From: CAVQLX01 sp963811605
Lineage (GTDB): Bacteria > Desulfobacterota > Binatia > DP-6
Assembly (NCBI GenBank): GCA_963811605.1
Contig: CAWESA010000002.1
Location: 124,001-188,000 of the forward strand
Length of the DNA stretch: 64,000 bases
Direction of reading: 5' to 3'
In this document: positions 1-7,258 of the stretch, piece after piece
Numbering within the stretch: the first letter of the stretch is position 1
Layout of the letters: the number at the start of each line of letters is the position of its first letter
Notes under the pieces: model-generated
The model's database searches: none
What the model was told of the DNA's origin: nothing
What the model saw: the letters and a program-made list of their open reading frames with translations, nothing else
Position numbers and translations under genes: made by a program

Positions 1-2
1 TC

Positions 3-701
3 AGCACCAACGACGTCAACGTCGGCGGCACGCTGAACCTGCTCATGGCCTGTCGCGAGGCTGGCGTCCGGCGCGTGGTCTACGCCTCGTCCTCGTCGGC
101 CTACGGCGACGATCCGGCGCTGCCGAAGGTGGAGACCCTGCCGTCAAACCCGATCTCGCCCTATGCGGTGGCGAAGCTGGCCGCCGAGCACTACTGCCGG
201 ACGTTCGCCCGCCTGTACGGCCTGGAGACGGTCAGCCTGCGATACTTCAACGTCTTCGGGCCGCGACAGAACCCCGAGTCGAAATACTCGGCGGTCATCC
301 CGCGATTCCTGCAGCTCGCCCTCGAGCGCCAGCCGCTCGAGATCCACGGCGACGGCGAGCAGTCGCGCGATTTCACGTACATCGACAACGTCGTCCAGGG
401 AAATCTGCGCGCGATGGACACGCCGGGTGTGTCGGGCGAGGTGTTCAACATCGCGTGCGGCACGCGCCATTCGCTGCTCGCCATCGCGCAGGCGATCGGA
501 CAGTTCCTCGGCCGCGAGCTGCCGCGCCACCACACCCCGCCGCGCGCCGGCGACGTGAAGCACACCCTCGCCGACATCTCGAAGGCCGAACGCCTGCTCG
601 GCTATCATCCCACCGTCGACTTCGCGGCCGGCATCCAGCGAACGTGCGAGTACTTCGTCAAGCGGTTCGGCGGCGAGGCGCCAGCCGCGGTCACCTCGTA
701 G
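3..701 (+). CDS. NAD-dependent epimerase/dehydratase, 5' end outside window
   Basis: This is the C-terminal 232 residues of an extended short-chain dehydrogenase/reductase that acts on nucleotide sugars. The open frame runs in from the window edge, so the N-terminal Rossmann glycine motif is missing. Visible family marks are VNVGGTLNLL, the SSSSAYGD segment holding the catalytic Ser, the catalytic pair YAVAK (YxxxK), RYFNVFGPRQNP and FTYIDNVV. These fit the UDP-GlcNAc or UDP-glucuronate 4-epimerase group; the exact sugar cannot be read from the sequence. Glycosyltransferases follow directly, so it probably supplies a precursor for a surface polysaccharide. Confidence 0.9.
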   Translation, partial: STNDVNVGGTLNLLMACREAGVRRVVYASSSSAYGDDPALPKVETLPSNPISPYAVAKLAAEHYCRTFARLYGLETVSLRYFNVFGPRQNPESKYSAVIPRFLQLALERQPLEIHGDGEQSRDFTYIDNVVQGNLRAMDTPGVSGEVFNIACGTRHSLLAIAQAIGQFLGRELPRHHTPPRAGDVKHTLADISKAERLLGYHPTVDFAAGIQRTCEYFVKRFGGEAPAAVTS

Positions 702-713
702 GCGTTCCGGCCC

Positions 714-974
714 GTGGCGCACGACCTGCGGCGCGACGCCGAGGAGTTGGAGCGCCGCCTGTCGGCGCTGGGCATGGGCCCCGGCGCCGAGGGCGCGCAG
801 CGCAGGGTGTCCGACTCCGCCGCGCGCACGCTGGCTGCCGAGGAGGTGGCCCGCGCGATCGAGCAGATCCGCGGCCTGGTCGAGGGGCTCGCGGAGCTCC
901 AGGGTGTCTTGCAGGGGCTGCGTAGCCTGAAGATCCGGCTGGACCGGCGCCCGACGCGGGCCGCAGACCGATGA
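714..974 (+). CDS. Small predicted coiled-coil protein, unknown function
   Basis: An 86-residue acidic/basic helical protein with no family I recognise. Leu/Ala/Glu/Arg-rich heptad-like spacing over residues 8-75 suggests a coiled coil; there is no signal peptide or membrane segment. It starts at GTG 12 nt after the epimerase and its stop overlaps the next start as ATGA, which supports a real, translationally coupled gene in the polysaccharide unit. It might be an accessory or scaffold protein for the adjacent glycosyltransferases, but that is inference from position only. Confidence 0.55.
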   Translation: MAHDLRRDAEELERRLSALGMGPGAEGAQRRVSDSAARTLAAEEVARAIEQIRGLVEGLAELQGVLQGLRSLKIRLDRRPTRAADR

Positions 975-2128
975 CCGATGCGGCAGGCGCCCCCGTGCGG
1001 GTCGCCTACGTGATCGGGGAGCTCGGGAAGGGCGGGGCGGAGTACCAGCTGTACGAGCTGCTCCGCGGGCTCGACCGGACGCGGTTCGCCCCCACGGTGT
1101 TCGGCCTGGCGGCCGGGGGCTACTGGGCCGGGCCGATGCGCGCACTGGGTCTGCCCGTGCACGAGCTGGCGGCGCGCGGCTCGGCGGACGTCGCGCGCCT
1201 GCGGCGCCTGCGCCGGGCGCTCAGGGAGCTCGAGCCCCACGTGCTCCACACGGTGCTGTGGTCGGGGAACTCGTACGGCCGCCTGGCCGCGCTCGGGCTG
1301 CACATCCCGGCGGTGATCACCGCGGAGCGCAACGCCATCGCGCGGCCGGCGTGGCAGATCGCCGTCGAGCGCGGGCTCGACCCGGTGACCGACGTCTACC
1401 TGGTGAACTCGCAGGCGATCGTGGACGGGCTGGTCGGGCGTGAGGGATTGCCCGCCGCCAAGATGCGGGTGGTGCACAACGGGATCGATCTCGCGCGCCT
1501 GCCGCCGTTCGTGCTCGACCGCCGGCCGGCGCGCCAGGCGCTCGGCATGGACCCGGAGCGGCGGCTGGTCGCCCAGGTCGGTCGCCTCGAGCCGCAGAAG
1601 GACTACCCGACGTTCCTGGCCGCCGCGGCGCGCGTCAGTGCAGCGCTGCCCGACGTCGATTTCCTGGTCGTGGGCGAGGGCGGCCTGCGGGCGGAGCTGG
1701 AGGCGACGGCACGCCGGCTCGGCGTCGGCGAGCGCGTCCGCTTCCTCGGGCTCCGGCACGACGTGCCGGCGATCCTGGCGGGCGTCGACGTGCTGGCCCT
1801 GACCTCGCGCTGGGAGGGGCTGCCCAACGCGGTGATCGAGGCGATGGCCACCGGGGCCGTTCCGGTCGCCACCGACGTGGGCGGCTGCCGCGAGCTGATC
1901 ACGTCGGGGCAGACCGGCGTCCTGCTTCCGCCGGAGCGGCCGGACGTGGTGGCGTCGGCCCTCCTCGACGTGCTCGCCGATGCGGAGCGCGCCGCTCGCC
2001 TCGCGGCAGCGGCCCGGGAGCGCGTCGAGCGCGAGTTCACGATCGCCGCCATGGTGGCGAAGACGGTCGCGGTCTACGAGGCCACCCTCGCGGCCAAGGG
2101 CGTCGCGCAGGCGGACCGGCGGGCGTGA
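971..2128 (+). CDS. Glycosyltransferase family 4
   Basis: A 385-residue retaining glycosyltransferase of the GT-B fold. The N-terminal acceptor domain opens with VAYVIGELGKGGAEYQL, typical of GT4. The C-terminal donor domain carries VGRLEPQKDY and the E-x7-E signature in SRWEGLPNAVIEAMATG (about residues 277-293). It probably transfers a sugar from a nucleotide donor to a lipid-linked glycan at the cytoplasmic face. It overlaps the preceding small ORF (ATGA) and the following glycosyltransferase (TGATG), so the genes are translated together. Substrate is unknown. Confidence 0.9.
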   Translation: MTDAAGAPVRVAYVIGELGKGGAEYQLYELLRGLDRTRFAPTVFGLAAGGYWAGPMRALGLPVHELAARGSADVARLRRLRRALRELEPHVLHTVLWSGNSYGRLAALGLHIPAVITAERNAIARPAWQIAVERGLDPVTDVYLVNSQAIVDGLVGREGLPAAKMRVVHNGIDLARLPPFVLDRRPARQALGMDPERRLVAQVGRLEPQKDYPTFLAAAARVSAALPDVDFLVVGEGGLRAELEATARRLGVGERVRFLGLRHDVPAILAGVDVLALTSRWEGLPNAVIEAMATGAVPVATDVGGCRELITSGQTGVLLPPERPDVVASALLDVLADAERAARLAAAARERVEREFTIAAMVAKTVAVYEATLAAKGVAQADRRA

Positions 2129-3369
2129 TGCGTATCGCCTACGTGATCCCGGCCCATCCCCCGCTGACCTCGCAGCCCTTCGTGGTGAACGAGATGCTGG
2201 CGGTCCAGGACGCGGGCCACGAGGTCGTCGTCGTGCCCCTCTACGCCGGTGAGACGGCGGGCGTGCGCCACGGCACCTTCGCCCGCTTCCGGCCGGCGGC
2301 GGTGCTGCCCGCGCCGCTGTGCGACGCCGGAACGCTCGCGGTGGCGGCGAGCGAGCTCCTGCGCCACCCGTGGCGCGTGCTGCGCACGCTGGCCGGTCTG
2401 CACGGTGCGGCAGGCTCGAGCGTCTGGTCCCACCTGCGGGTCGCGGCCGTCACCCCGAAGGCGCTGGCGGCGGCGGCGCGCCTGCGCCGCCTCGGCGTCG
2501 AGCGCATCCACGCCCACTTCGCCAATCAGACCGCCGACTGCGCCGCCATCGCCGGCAGCGTCGCGGGATTGCCGTTCTCGTTCACGGCCCACGCCTACGA
2601 CATCTACTCGACCGCTCCGCGGCAGCGGAACGCGACCCTCGACTGGAAGCTGCGCCACGCCGCCCGCGTGTTCACCGTCAACGACTACGCCCGCGACCTG
2701 CTGCGCGCGCGCCTGCCGGCCCCCGACCGCGAGCGCGTCTGCACGGCCTACGTCGGCATCCCGACCGCGCTCTTCCGCCCCGAGCCGCCGCCGCCCGACG
2801 GCGAGCGGCTGGCGCTCGTGTGCGTGGCCCGCTTCCAGGAGAAGAAGGGCCTCGACACCTTGCTGGACGCCTGCGGGCTGCTGCGCGACCGCGGTGTGCG
2901 CGCCCATCTCACCCTGATCGGCGACGGCCCCGAGCGCGCAGCCCTCGAGGGGCAGCGGGCGCGCCTCGGTCTCGAGGCCGAGGTCGACATGCCGGGCCCG
3001 CAATCCCAGGAGCAGGTGGCCGCCGCGCTGAAGGCATCGCACGTCTTCGTCATGCCCTGCCGGCGCGATCGCACGGGAGACATGGACGGCATCCCCACCG
3101 TGTTCATGGAGGCGCTGGCGACGGCGCGCCCGGTGGTGAGCTGCGCCGTCTCCGGCGTGCCCGAGCTGGTGCGTGACGGCGAGACCGGCCTCCTGGTCCC
3201 GCCCGACGACGCGCCGGCGCTCGCCGATGCCATCGGGCGGCTGGCCGCCGACCCGTCGTTGCGGGCACGGCTCGGGCGGGAGGGACGGGCGCTCGTCGAG
3301 CGCCAGCATGATCAGGATCGCAACGCCCGGCGCGTCGTGGCGCTGCTGGCCGGGTCCGGCGCTTGCTGA
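2128..3369 (+). CDS. Glycosyltransferase family 4 (colanic-acid type)
   Basis: A 413-residue GT-B glycosyltransferase starting MRIAYVIPAHPP. It has the HAHFANQTAD and FTAHAYDIY segments and, in the donor domain, CVARFQEKKGLDTLLDA and GDMDGIPTVFMEALATARPV. This is the arrangement seen in WcaL/AmsK-type exopolysaccharide glycosyltransferases. ATG at 2128 overlaps the upstream stop by one base; an in-frame GTG at 2125 is the only nearby alternative. It completes a small glycan assembly unit with the two genes before it. Confidence 0.88.
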   Translation: MRIAYVIPAHPPLTSQPFVVNEMLAVQDAGHEVVVVPLYAGETAGVRHGTFARFRPAAVLPAPLCDAGTLAVAASELLRHPWRVLRTLAGLHGAAGSSVWSHLRVAAVTPKALAAAARLRRLGVERIHAHFANQTADCAAIAGSVAGLPFSFTAHAYDIYSTAPRQRNATLDWKLRHAARVFTVNDYARDLLRARLPAPDRERVCTAYVGIPTALFRPEPPPPDGERLALVCVARFQEKKGLDTLLDACGLLRDRGVRAHLTLIGDGPERAALEGQRARLGLEAEVDMPGPQSQEQVAAALKASHVFVMPCRRDRTGDMDGIPTVFMEALATARPVVSCAVSGVPELVRDGETGLLVPPDDAPALADAIGRLAADPSLRARLGREGRALVERQHDQDRNARRVVALLAGSGAC

Positions 3370-3408
3370 CCCTCGACGCGGTGGGGCGGGCGGGATAGCG
3401 TGCCGGCG

Positions 3409-3822
3409 ATGGCCGAGACCGTTCCGCTGGCGATGCCGCGCCTGGCCACCATCGTCGAGCGCGCCCTGCGGCTGCGCTGTCCGCGCTGCGGCCGTACGCC
3501 GCTGTTCGCGAGCTGGTTCCGGATGCGCGACGCCTGTTCCGCCTGCGGCCTGCACTACGAGCGCGAGCAAGGCTACTTCGTGGGAGCGATCTACGTGAAC
3601 TATGCCCTCACCGCGGTGTTCGGCATGGGCACGGTGCTCCTCCTCGATGGACTCGTCGGCCTGTCGCTGGGCCAGCAGCTCGCACTCGCGGTGCCGCTCA
3701 TGCTGCTGGCGCCGTTGGTCTTCTTCCGGCACGCGCGCAGCCTCTGGCTCGGCGTTGGCTTTCTGGCGGACACGCTGGACGGGCGCGGCGGGCGGCGCAC
3801 CGTGCGCCCCGGACGGCGCTGA
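3409..3822 (+). CDS. DUF983 family membrane protein
   Basis: A small protein (137 residues from ATG 3409; GTG 3400 adds three) with an N-terminal zinc-ribbon-like pair, CPRCG and CSACG, followed by GYFVGAIYVNYALT and two hydrophobic segments near residues 60-85 and 90-110. This is the DUF983 pattern, common next to haem-copper oxidase genes, which fits the oxidase operon converging from the other side (stops 3 nt apart). Function of the family is not established; an assembly role in oxidase biogenesis is a guess from context. Confidence 0.8.
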   Translation: MAETVPLAMPRLATIVERALRLRCPRCGRTPLFASWFRMRDACSACGLHYEREQGYFVGAIYVNYALTAVFGMGTVLLLDGLVGLSLGQQLALAVPLMLLAPLVFFRHARSLWLGVGFLADTLDGRGGRRTVRPGRR

Positions 3823-3825
3823 CGG

Positions 3826-4443
3826 TCAGGTCGGCGGCTCGGCGCGGAGGCGCCGCGCATCGCCCACGAGTCGATCGAGATCGGCTTGGTCGTTGCCGTG
3901 ATAGTAGCCGCGGATCCGCAGCTGGCGGTCGACCAGGACGAAGCGGTCGCTATGGGTGATCGGCGCGGTGGGCGGGCCGTCGTCGGCGAAGGCGACGCGG
4001 AAGCCGTCGTGCAGCAGGGCGGCCACGGCGTCGCGTCCCCCGGTCAGGAAGAGCCAGTGCGGTCCGACGCGGTAGTGCTCCGCATAGGCGGTGAGCACGG
4101 CCGGCGTGTCGTGGACGGGATCGACGCTGATCGACACGAGCCGGACGGGATCATCGCCCGTCGCGAGCGGCTCCTGGAGCGACGACATGCGGGCGGAGAG
4201 GACGGGACAGATGTCGGGACAGCGCGTGAAGACGAAGTCGGCGACCCAGACCGATCCGCGCAGGTCCTCGGCGCCCACTCCCCGCGCGCTCCGCTCGGTG
4301 AGGTTGAAGGGCGGAACCGTACCGAGAACGGGCAGCGGCTCGGCGCGCCGGCAGGCGCTCGCCGCCGCCAGCGCGAGGACGCCGAGGGCGAGGAGCAGTC
4401 GACGCCGGCTGGCCTCAGTGGGCGGGGGCGGCACCCGCGCCAT
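3826..4443 (-). CDS. SCO1/SenC-family copper chaperone lipoprotein
   Basis: A 205-residue thioredoxin-fold protein that delivers copper to the CuA site of cytochrome oxidase. It has a basic N-terminus, a hydrophobic segment and a lipobox ending AASAC, so it is probably a membrane-anchored periplasmic lipoprotein. The copper-binding motif CPDIC follows FVFTR, and the third ligand His is in THSDRFVLVD. The start at 4443 gives this signal peptide; longer upstream frames do not. It is the last gene of the oxidase operon and overlaps the subunit IV gene by 29 nt. Confidence 0.9.
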   Translation of the reverse strand: MARVPPPPTEASRRRLLLALGVLALAAASACRRAEPLPVLGTVPPFNLTERSARGVGAEDLRGSVWVADFVFTRCPDICPVLSARMSSLQEPLATGDDPVRLVSISVDPVHDTPAVLTAYAEHYRVGPHWLFLTGGRDAVAALLHDGFRVAFADDGPPTAPITHSDRFVLVDRQLRIRGYYHGNDQADLDRLVGDARRLRAEPPT

Positions 4444-4768
4444 GCTCGATCGCCGACACCAGGAGCCGGGTGATGGCGCCGAGATCCGGCAGGAGCATGA
4501 GCACGAGGAACACGCACAGGATGGCCGGGGTGAGGGCGATGTAGGTGAGCGTCCGCTTCTCATGGACGAGATGCATGTAATAGAGCGCGACCATCGCGGC
4601 CTTGGTGGAGGCGAGCAGGACCAGCATGGCGCCGATGACGAGCCGGGGGAGCGGCGTATAGGTGATGCCGATCTCCAGGGCCGTGAGGAGGGCGAGCCAG
4701 ACGAAGACCTGGATGTAGCGGCGCTCCTCCTGGGCGATCTCGGCGGGCGTCGCGGCGTGTGCGGCCAT
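4415..4768 (-). CDS. ctaF: Cytochrome c oxidase subunit IV (prokaryotic type)
   Basis: A 117-residue membrane protein with three hydrophobic segments: about residues 20-38, 44-68 and 76-94. The middle one contains STKAAMVALYYMHLVHEKR, the hallmark of bacterial oxidase subunit IV. It packs against subunits I and III in the inner membrane and helps stabilise the CuB centre. It lies directly after the second subunit III gene (23 nt) and overlaps the SCO gene. The ATG at 4768 gives MAAHAATPAE, the usual soluble N-terminus. Confidence 0.9.
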   Translation of the reverse strand: MAAHAATPAEIAQEERRYIQVFVWLALLTALEIGITYTPLPRLVIGAMLVLLASTKAAMVALYYMHLVHEKRTLTYIALTPAILCVFLVLMLLPDLGAITRLLVSAIEHGAGAAPAH

Positions 4769-4791
4769 GAATGGGTCCCCCTCGGGTGGTG

Positions 4792-5400
4792 TCAGATCAG
4801 ATACACGAACGTGAACACGAGGATCCAGACCAGGTCGACGAAGTGCCAGTACAGGCCCGCGATCTCGACCTCGGAGTTGCTCTCGGGCGTGAAGCGCCCG
4901 CGCAGGCCGAGCAGCAGGATGATGGTCAGGTAGACCACGCCCCCGAACACGTGCATGCCGTGGAAGCCGGTCAGGATGAAGAACGTGGCGCCGAAGTTGT
5001 TCTTCCGGATCGACTGGCCGTGCTCGATCAGGTGCGTCCACTCGAAGGCCTGCATGCTGAGGAACATCACGCCGCCCAGGATGGTCAGGAAGAGGAAGCG
5101 GGTGAACTTCGCCCGGTTGCCCTGGCGAATCCCGGCCAGCGCCTCGACCATCGTGACGCTGCTGCAGATCAGCAGGAAGGTCATGAAGGCCGTGAGCGGG
5201 ATGCCGAGGATCGTGGACGGATGCGGCCAGCTCGGATCGCCGTAGCGCAACGCACCGTAGCCGGCGAGCAGCGCGCCGAACGTCATGGCGTCGGCGGCGA
5301 GGAACGTCCACATGCCGAGCTTGCCCCAGCTCTCCGGGGTGAGCGGGGACTCGGCGGGCTCCACGAGATGGTGGTCGGTGACTGCGGCAGCTGTGCTCAC
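4792..5400 (-). CDS. ctaE: Cytochrome c oxidase subunit III
   Basis: A 202-residue haem-copper oxidase subunit III with five predicted membrane spans. Diagnostic segments are GMWTFLAADAMTFGALL, FEWTHLI, FFILTGFHGMHVFGGV and GLYWHFVDLVWILVFTFVYL; the acidic residue in FEWTHL and the HVFGG helix are typical. GTG at 5400 is preceded by GGAGGAG at suitable spacing, which decides the start. It is the second subunit III-like gene of the same operon; this copy matches the canonical ending more closely. Confidence 0.92.
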   Translation of the reverse strand: MSTAAAVTDHHLVEPAESPLTPESWGKLGMWTFLAADAMTFGALLAGYGALRYGDPSWPHPSTILGIPLTAFMTFLLICSSVTMVEALAGIRQGNRAKFTRFLFLTILGGVMFLSMQAFEWTHLIEHGQSIRKNNFGATFFILTGFHGMHVFGGVVYLTIILLLGLRGRFTPESNSEVEIAGLYWHFVDLVWILVFTFVYLI

Positions 5401-5402
5401 GC

Positions 5403-5717
5403 TCAGGTCTCCTCCGGGCCGGCGGCAGGCGCCGGCACCGCTCGCGTCCGCGGCAAGGCGATGACCTCGCCGCGGGGGCGGCCACGCCGACGGCGATGGG
5501 CGAGGAACAGCCAGCCGGCGGCGAGGCCGAAGACGGTGTAGGGCATGGCGATCAGGAACACCACGCTCCAGCTGAAGGCGCGGGTGACGGGATCGTTGGG
5601 CGTGAAGGCCGTGCCGCACATGGCACAGCCCTGGGCGAGCGCGGTCGCGGTCGGCACGGCGGCGACCCAGAGCGCCGTCAGCGCGGCGAGCAACACTGTC
5701 TGCCTGGTGCGCGTCAT
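5403..5717 (-). CDS. Small secreted/membrane protein with CxxC, oxidase operon
   Basis: A 104-residue protein: signal peptide (MTRTRQTVLLAALTALW... to about residue 28), then QGCAMCGTAF with a CxxC pair at the mature N-terminus, one transmembrane helix (about residues 48-73) and a basic tail RRRRGRPRG. I recognise no named family. It lies between the two subunit III genes with only 2-9 nt gaps, so it is made with the oxidase. The exported CxxC could bind copper or act in redox during oxidase assembly; that is inference. Confidence 0.75.
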   Translation of the reverse strand: MTRTRQTVLLAALTALWVAAVPTATALAQGCAMCGTAFTPNDPVTRAFSWSVVFLIAMPYTVFGLAAGWLFLAHRRRRGRPRGEVIALPRTRAVPAPAAGPEET

Positions 5718-5726
5718 CCCGACCCC

Positions 5727-6335
5727 TCAGTGGAGGTACACGAGCGGGAAGAGGAACAGCCAGAGCCCGCACACGAAGTACCAGTAGATGGTGCACATCT
5801 CGAGGCCGGCCCACGACGTCCAGTGCGGGCGGGCGCGTCGCTCGCGCACGGCGAGCACGGTGAGCCAGAGCACGGCGACGAGCACGTGCACGGCATGGCA
5901 ACCGATGAGCAAATAGAACGAGCCGCCATAGGTCCCGCTGCCCGGCGTCAGCCCGTGCGCCAGCAGCCGCAGCCACTCGGCGCCCTGCACGGCGAGGAAG
6001 AGCGCCCCGAGCAGCGCCGCGATCTGCAGGCCATTGCCGCCCGTCAGCTCGTACCGGCGGGCGGCGCGCAAGGCGCGGCGCAGCGGGATCACGCTGGCGA
6101 GCAGGACGAGCGTGTTCACCGCGGTGAGCGCGATCGGCAGGCGGGGCAGATCGGGAGGCGGCCACGCCGGCGCCGACAGCCGGAAGACCAGGTACATGCC
6201 GACCATGCCGGCGAACAGCATGGTCTCGCCGACGATCACGATGACGATCGCCAGCTGGGTGTTGCTCACCAGCGGTGCGGAGTCGGCCGGAAGCGGCACG
6301 TGCCTGCGCGGCATGGTGAGGGTGCCCGTCGTCAT
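5727..6335 (-). CDS. ctaE: Haem-copper oxidase subunit III-like protein
   Basis: A 202-residue five-span membrane protein of the subunit III family. It has NTQLAIVIVIVGETMLFAG, QGAEWLRLL, FYLLIGCHAVHVLVAVLWL and IYWYFVCGLWLFLFPLVYL. The first helix with GETMLFAG and the HAVHV helix place it with subunit III of caa3/bo3-type oxidases. It is the same length as the copy at 4792-5400 but quite different in sequence, so it is not a recent duplicate. It overlaps ctaB by 4 nt (ATGA). Confidence 0.88.
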   Translation of the reverse strand: MTTGTLTMPRRHVPLPADSAPLVSNTQLAIVIVIVGETMLFAGMVGMYLVFRLSAPAWPPPDLPRLPIALTAVNTLVLLASVIPLRRALRAARRYELTGGNGLQIAALLGALFLAVQGAEWLRLLAHGLTPGSGTYGGSFYLLIGCHAVHVLVAVLWLTVLAVRERRARPHWTSWAGLEMCTIYWYFVCGLWLFLFPLVYLH

Positions 6336-7255
6336 CGCGGCAGCTTGTCGAGCGCCATGGTGCCGAGGAGGACGGGGAGGTAGACCAGCGAGACGACGAG
6401 CAGCCGGCGGGCCTCCGCCAGCGAGCGCGTGCGCGCCAGTCCCAGCGCCGACCACAGGAAGCACAGCCCGAGCAGCAGGGCGGTCGCGAAGTAGACGGCG
6501 CCCGCCATGCCGAGGAGCGTCGGCAGGAGCGCCACCGGCACGAGCGCGAGGCAGTTGACCACCGCGTGGGTCGCCGTGCTGCCGCCGTCGCCGTCGATCA
6601 CCGGCAGGACGCGAATCCCGGCGCGCGCGTAGTCGTCGCGATACATGCGCCCGATCGCGAGCGTATGGGGAATCTGCCAGAGGTACATGATGGCGAACAG
6701 CACGCACGCCTCGGGGCCGATGCTGCCGCGCGCGGCGGCCCAGCCGGCGACCGGAGGCAGGGCGCCGGGCACCGCGCCGACCAGCGAGCACAGCGACGTG
6801 ACCGGCTTGAGCGGGGTGTAGAGCAGCAGGTAGGTGACCGCGATCGTCGCGGTGACCAGCGCGGCCGGCGTGTTGACGGCGAGCCGCAGGTAGACGAGGC
6901 CGCTCACCAGCAGGATGATCCCGAGCACGAGCGCCTCGATCGGCGCCAGCCGGCCGGCGGGCAGGGGGCGGCGCCGGGTGCGCTCCATGCGGCGGTCGAG
7001 ATCGCGCTCCATGTACTGATTGAGGGCGAGGGTGCCGCCCGCGGCGAGCGCCGTGCCGAGCAGCGTGTGCAGCAGCCGCAGCAGCGGGGTCGTCGTCCCG
7101 TCGCTGCCCAGGTAGTAGCCCACGAGGGTGGTGACCAGGACCATCATGACGACGCGCGGCTTGGTGAGGGCGACGTAGTCGGCGGCCCGATGGCGGGCGG
7201 CGGCGCCCGTCCAGGCCCACGCGGCGGAATTCACCTCGGTCACGGGATCGGCCAT
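6332..7255 (-). CDS. ctaB: Protohaem IX farnesyltransferase (haem O synthase)
   Basis: A 307-residue integral membrane UbiA-type prenyltransferase that converts haem B to haem O, the precursor of the haem A used by the oxidase. The prenyl-diphosphate/Mg site is visible as NQYMERDLDRRM followed by RTRRRPLP (N-x6-D-x2-x-R-M, about residues 78-97), and a second acidic loop at RDDYARAGIRVLPVIDGDG. About eight hydrophobic helices follow. It starts 4 nt after ctaD ends. Haem A synthase (ctaA) is not in this window. Confidence 0.95.
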   Translation of the reverse strand: MADPVTEVNSAAWAWTGAAARHRAADYVALTKPRVVMMVLVTTLVGYYLGSDGTTTPLLRLLHTLLGTALAAGGTLALNQYMERDLDRRMERTRRRPLPAGRLAPIEALVLGIILLVSGLVYLRLAVNTPAALVTATIAVTYLLLYTPLKPVTSLCSLVGAVPGALPPVAGWAAARGSIGPEACVLFAIMYLWQIPHTLAIGRMYRDDYARAGIRVLPVIDGDGGSTATHAVVNCLALVPVALLPTLLGMAGAVYFATALLLGLCFLWSALGLARTRSLAEARRLLVVSLVYLPVLLGTMALDKLPR

Positions 7256-7258
7256 GCG

